Shown here piece after piece: positions 62,341-64,000 of a stretch of 64,000 bases of DNA (position 1 is the first letter of the stretch; each line of letters opens with the position of its first letter). This DNA is from Fragilariopsis cylindrus CCMP1102 (Eukaryota; Bacillariophyta; Bacillariophyceae; Bacillariales; Bacillariaceae): assembly GCA_900095095.1 (NCBI GenBank), contig FMBT01000336.1, positions 241,350-305,349 on the forward strand, in the 5' to 3' direction. The notes beneath the pieces were generated by a model. It did not search any database. It saw only the letters and a list, made by a program, of their open reading frames with translations, and was not told the origin of the DNA. The position numbers and the translations under genes were made by a program.

Positions 62341-64000
62341 GAATAGGATATATAGCTAGCCCTAACCCTAACCCCAAACACTAAGACTTTTGGGCACAAA
62401 AATAGTACTTATTTATTAACGCTTTAACTTCTCGTCAAAGGACAGACTTGTGCTTATTTACGTTTTATCTTAGATAACACGAAAAAATCATGTCCTGTGG
62501 TACTTGCTACCTGTACCACTCCACTTTCTGGCATTCTAACCCATCCTAACATGTATAAAGTCCCAATCAGATGGTATAATCTGAGCTTATTATGCATAGG
62601 GTGTATACTGTACCTGGACTGGACTTTGGGATGCTAGGTATATATTCTTCACACTTGAAGGTGGTAAAGGGTGTGATGCAGCCTAGGACATGGGAAAATG
62701 GCCCATTGGGGGGGGTATGTGATGTGTGACCTAGTACACACTCAAAAGAATGCATTATCCCCAAGTAAGCACATCCAGTTGACCATATACACCAAAGGCA
62801 ATATAAACTTGGCAAGCTATGGGCAGGACCATGCTGATGTGGGCGTTAAAGGGGGAAACCCTGTTTTGGGGTCTAAATGACCCTTTTGGGGGCTTGGCAC
62901 ACCCTGACTATACCTTCCTAACCTCCCTAGAGCCCAAAGCAATAGTTGGTCCTTGTACCCATAGGTATAATGTTGAGCTTCATACAATCTTTCAAGGTTA
63001 TTAGGTCTGTATTGATGGTGCATCATGGCCTTGATTACACGCGCACTTGGCACTTAGAGAAATTGTGTGTTTAATAGCAGTGGGTTGTGACCCTCCGTGA
63101 CACCCCAAATGTATGTATGATTACCTAAAATAATGGTAGAATCCAAAAACTTTATGAATTAGGTTGATGCCTAGCTATTTTATTTGGGACTCAGCATACC
63201 TGGTATGGGCGCAGTATCATCTCAAATATTTTTGCAACAACGTGTGTATTTTGGGCCATTTTATGTCTATTCTATTGTTCCCCGCCCCACCACACCACCA
63301 TTATGGCAAATGTTCCAAATATTGTTGGTGTATTTTGACCTTATACATATATGGAAGGTATCTGGGTCTTGAAACTATGGTCCAATTCCTTTTTTTCTAT
63401 GTTGTGGTAGCCTATTTCTGAATGGTGCTTTTAGGCATTGAAATATGACATGTTCGCCAAAATGCAATGTTTGTGTTCTTGAGGCAGGAATAAGGTAAGG
63501 CGTAAGTATGAGGGATCATGACCCTTGGTTCATCCCCTATGGGTATGAGATGGATGACTGGGTGGTATTTTGGTGCACCATGCTGGTTCTGGAACCTAAG
63601 GAGAAGTTATTTATCCTATCATTCACCTAAGGAGAAGTTATTCATCTTATTATTCAAAGTTGTTTAATATTCCAATAACCAGGTAAACTCCACTGGAGAA
63701 TTTGTGGGATAAAAATGACACCAATTAGAATCACTTTAGTCAAGTGATGATGAACCACCAGGGATGGTAGGTAGGAGGGAAACATAATGTTATAGTAAAC
63801 CATGTCTGGATGTTTGTGCACCTACCCATCTGGTGTTGTCCTCTGTAACCATTTCAAATGAGACATTTTGTTGTTCATTATTTCTGATCCAAAATCATGA
63901 TGTTATTTGTGCGCCTGCCATAGCAGCATAATGAATTCATTTCCACAACCACAGGAAAAGAAAAGTAGTAGGAGGCACTCACAATGTTCTACTACACTGT
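62341..64000. other. Non-coding sequence of different character
   Basis: No supported gene. From about 62.34 kb the sequence loses the Asn-codon-like trinucleotide runs, is richer in G and T, and has many GGG/CCC clusters (for example CCCTTTTGGGGGCTTGGCAC at 62880). CCCTAACCCTAACCCC at 62360-62375 is telomere-like. A 27-bp direct duplication (CCTAAGGAGAAGTTATT) lies at 63596-63655. The whole may be a long decayed repeat or the edge of a retroelement. Confidence 0.4.

Noticed and set aside
62360-62375. Contig end or true telomere
   Set aside because: Only two and a half CCCTAA units and 1.6 kb of further sequence follow; at most an interstitial trace.

Overview
This window reads as nuclear DNA of a diatom (or a very close photosynthetic stramenopile). 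It is AT-rich and eukaryotic. Introns follow GT-AG rules (GTAAGT, GTACGT and GTATGA donors), and coding regions carry long Asn, Asp, Ser, Thr and Gln runs. Several precursors have a signal peptide followed by an A-F junction like the diatom plastid-targeting motif. Several families look diatom-typical: a silaffin-like Lys/Pro repeat protein, a DUR3 urea symporter, GPI-anchored algal surface proteins and a diatom-type 7TM receptor. I cannot name the species.

Layout. 1-5 kb: a broken gene for an IQ / ankyrin / pseudokinase / KEN protein, the RNase L and IRE1 layout. 5-12 kb: secreted proteins (a phospholipase A2-like enzyme, a GPI-type FEA-like protein whose 3' end is duplicated downstream, and a Lys/Pro repeat protein). 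12-20 kb: a conserved regulatory-looking protein, a double-domain dCTP-pyrophosphatase-like enzyme, a probable plastid SET-like protein and a sulfotransferase-like protein. 21-27 kb: a three-exon ZIP metal transporter, a 120-bp satellite, a thaumatin-like secreted protein and a two-exon membrane protein. 27-30 kb: a frame-broken nuclease-like gene and a small membrane protein. 30-42 kb: a CHK-type kinase, the spliceosomal factor PRKRIP1, a plastid FAD monooxygenase, a frame-disturbed PEBP-like gene, a GPI-type protein and the tRNA ribosyltransferase RIT1. 42-50 kb: a 7TM receptor, a lactate-dehydrogenase pseudogene and a three-exon DUR3 urea transporter. 51-60 kb: a small Asn-rich protein, a truncated sulfotransferase pseudogene, an EF-hand pseudogene, a three-exon plastid TPR protein, an LRR-like protein and a small Ser/Thr-rich protein. 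60-64 kb: a 1.1-kb foldback element, then sequence of different character with degraded coding remnants.

The genes do not form a pathway; this is ordinary eukaryotic gene order with several divergent pairs. Mobile-element traces recur. The main one is a TIR/foldback family beginning GGACCATCTTCCG, with copies near 0.5, 6.2, 51.0, 52.1, 58.2 and 60.1-61.2 kb. There is also a 227-bp MITE at 41.85 kb and many short tandem repeats.

The most interesting item is the 1079-4373 locus. It encodes ankyrin, pseudokinase and KEN ribonuclease parts with the KEN catalytic Tyr, Arg-Asn and His all visible, but three reading-frame breaks and an in-frame TGA interrupt it. Three of the four breaks lie at or among homopolymer runs, so either recent decay or assembly indels could explain them.
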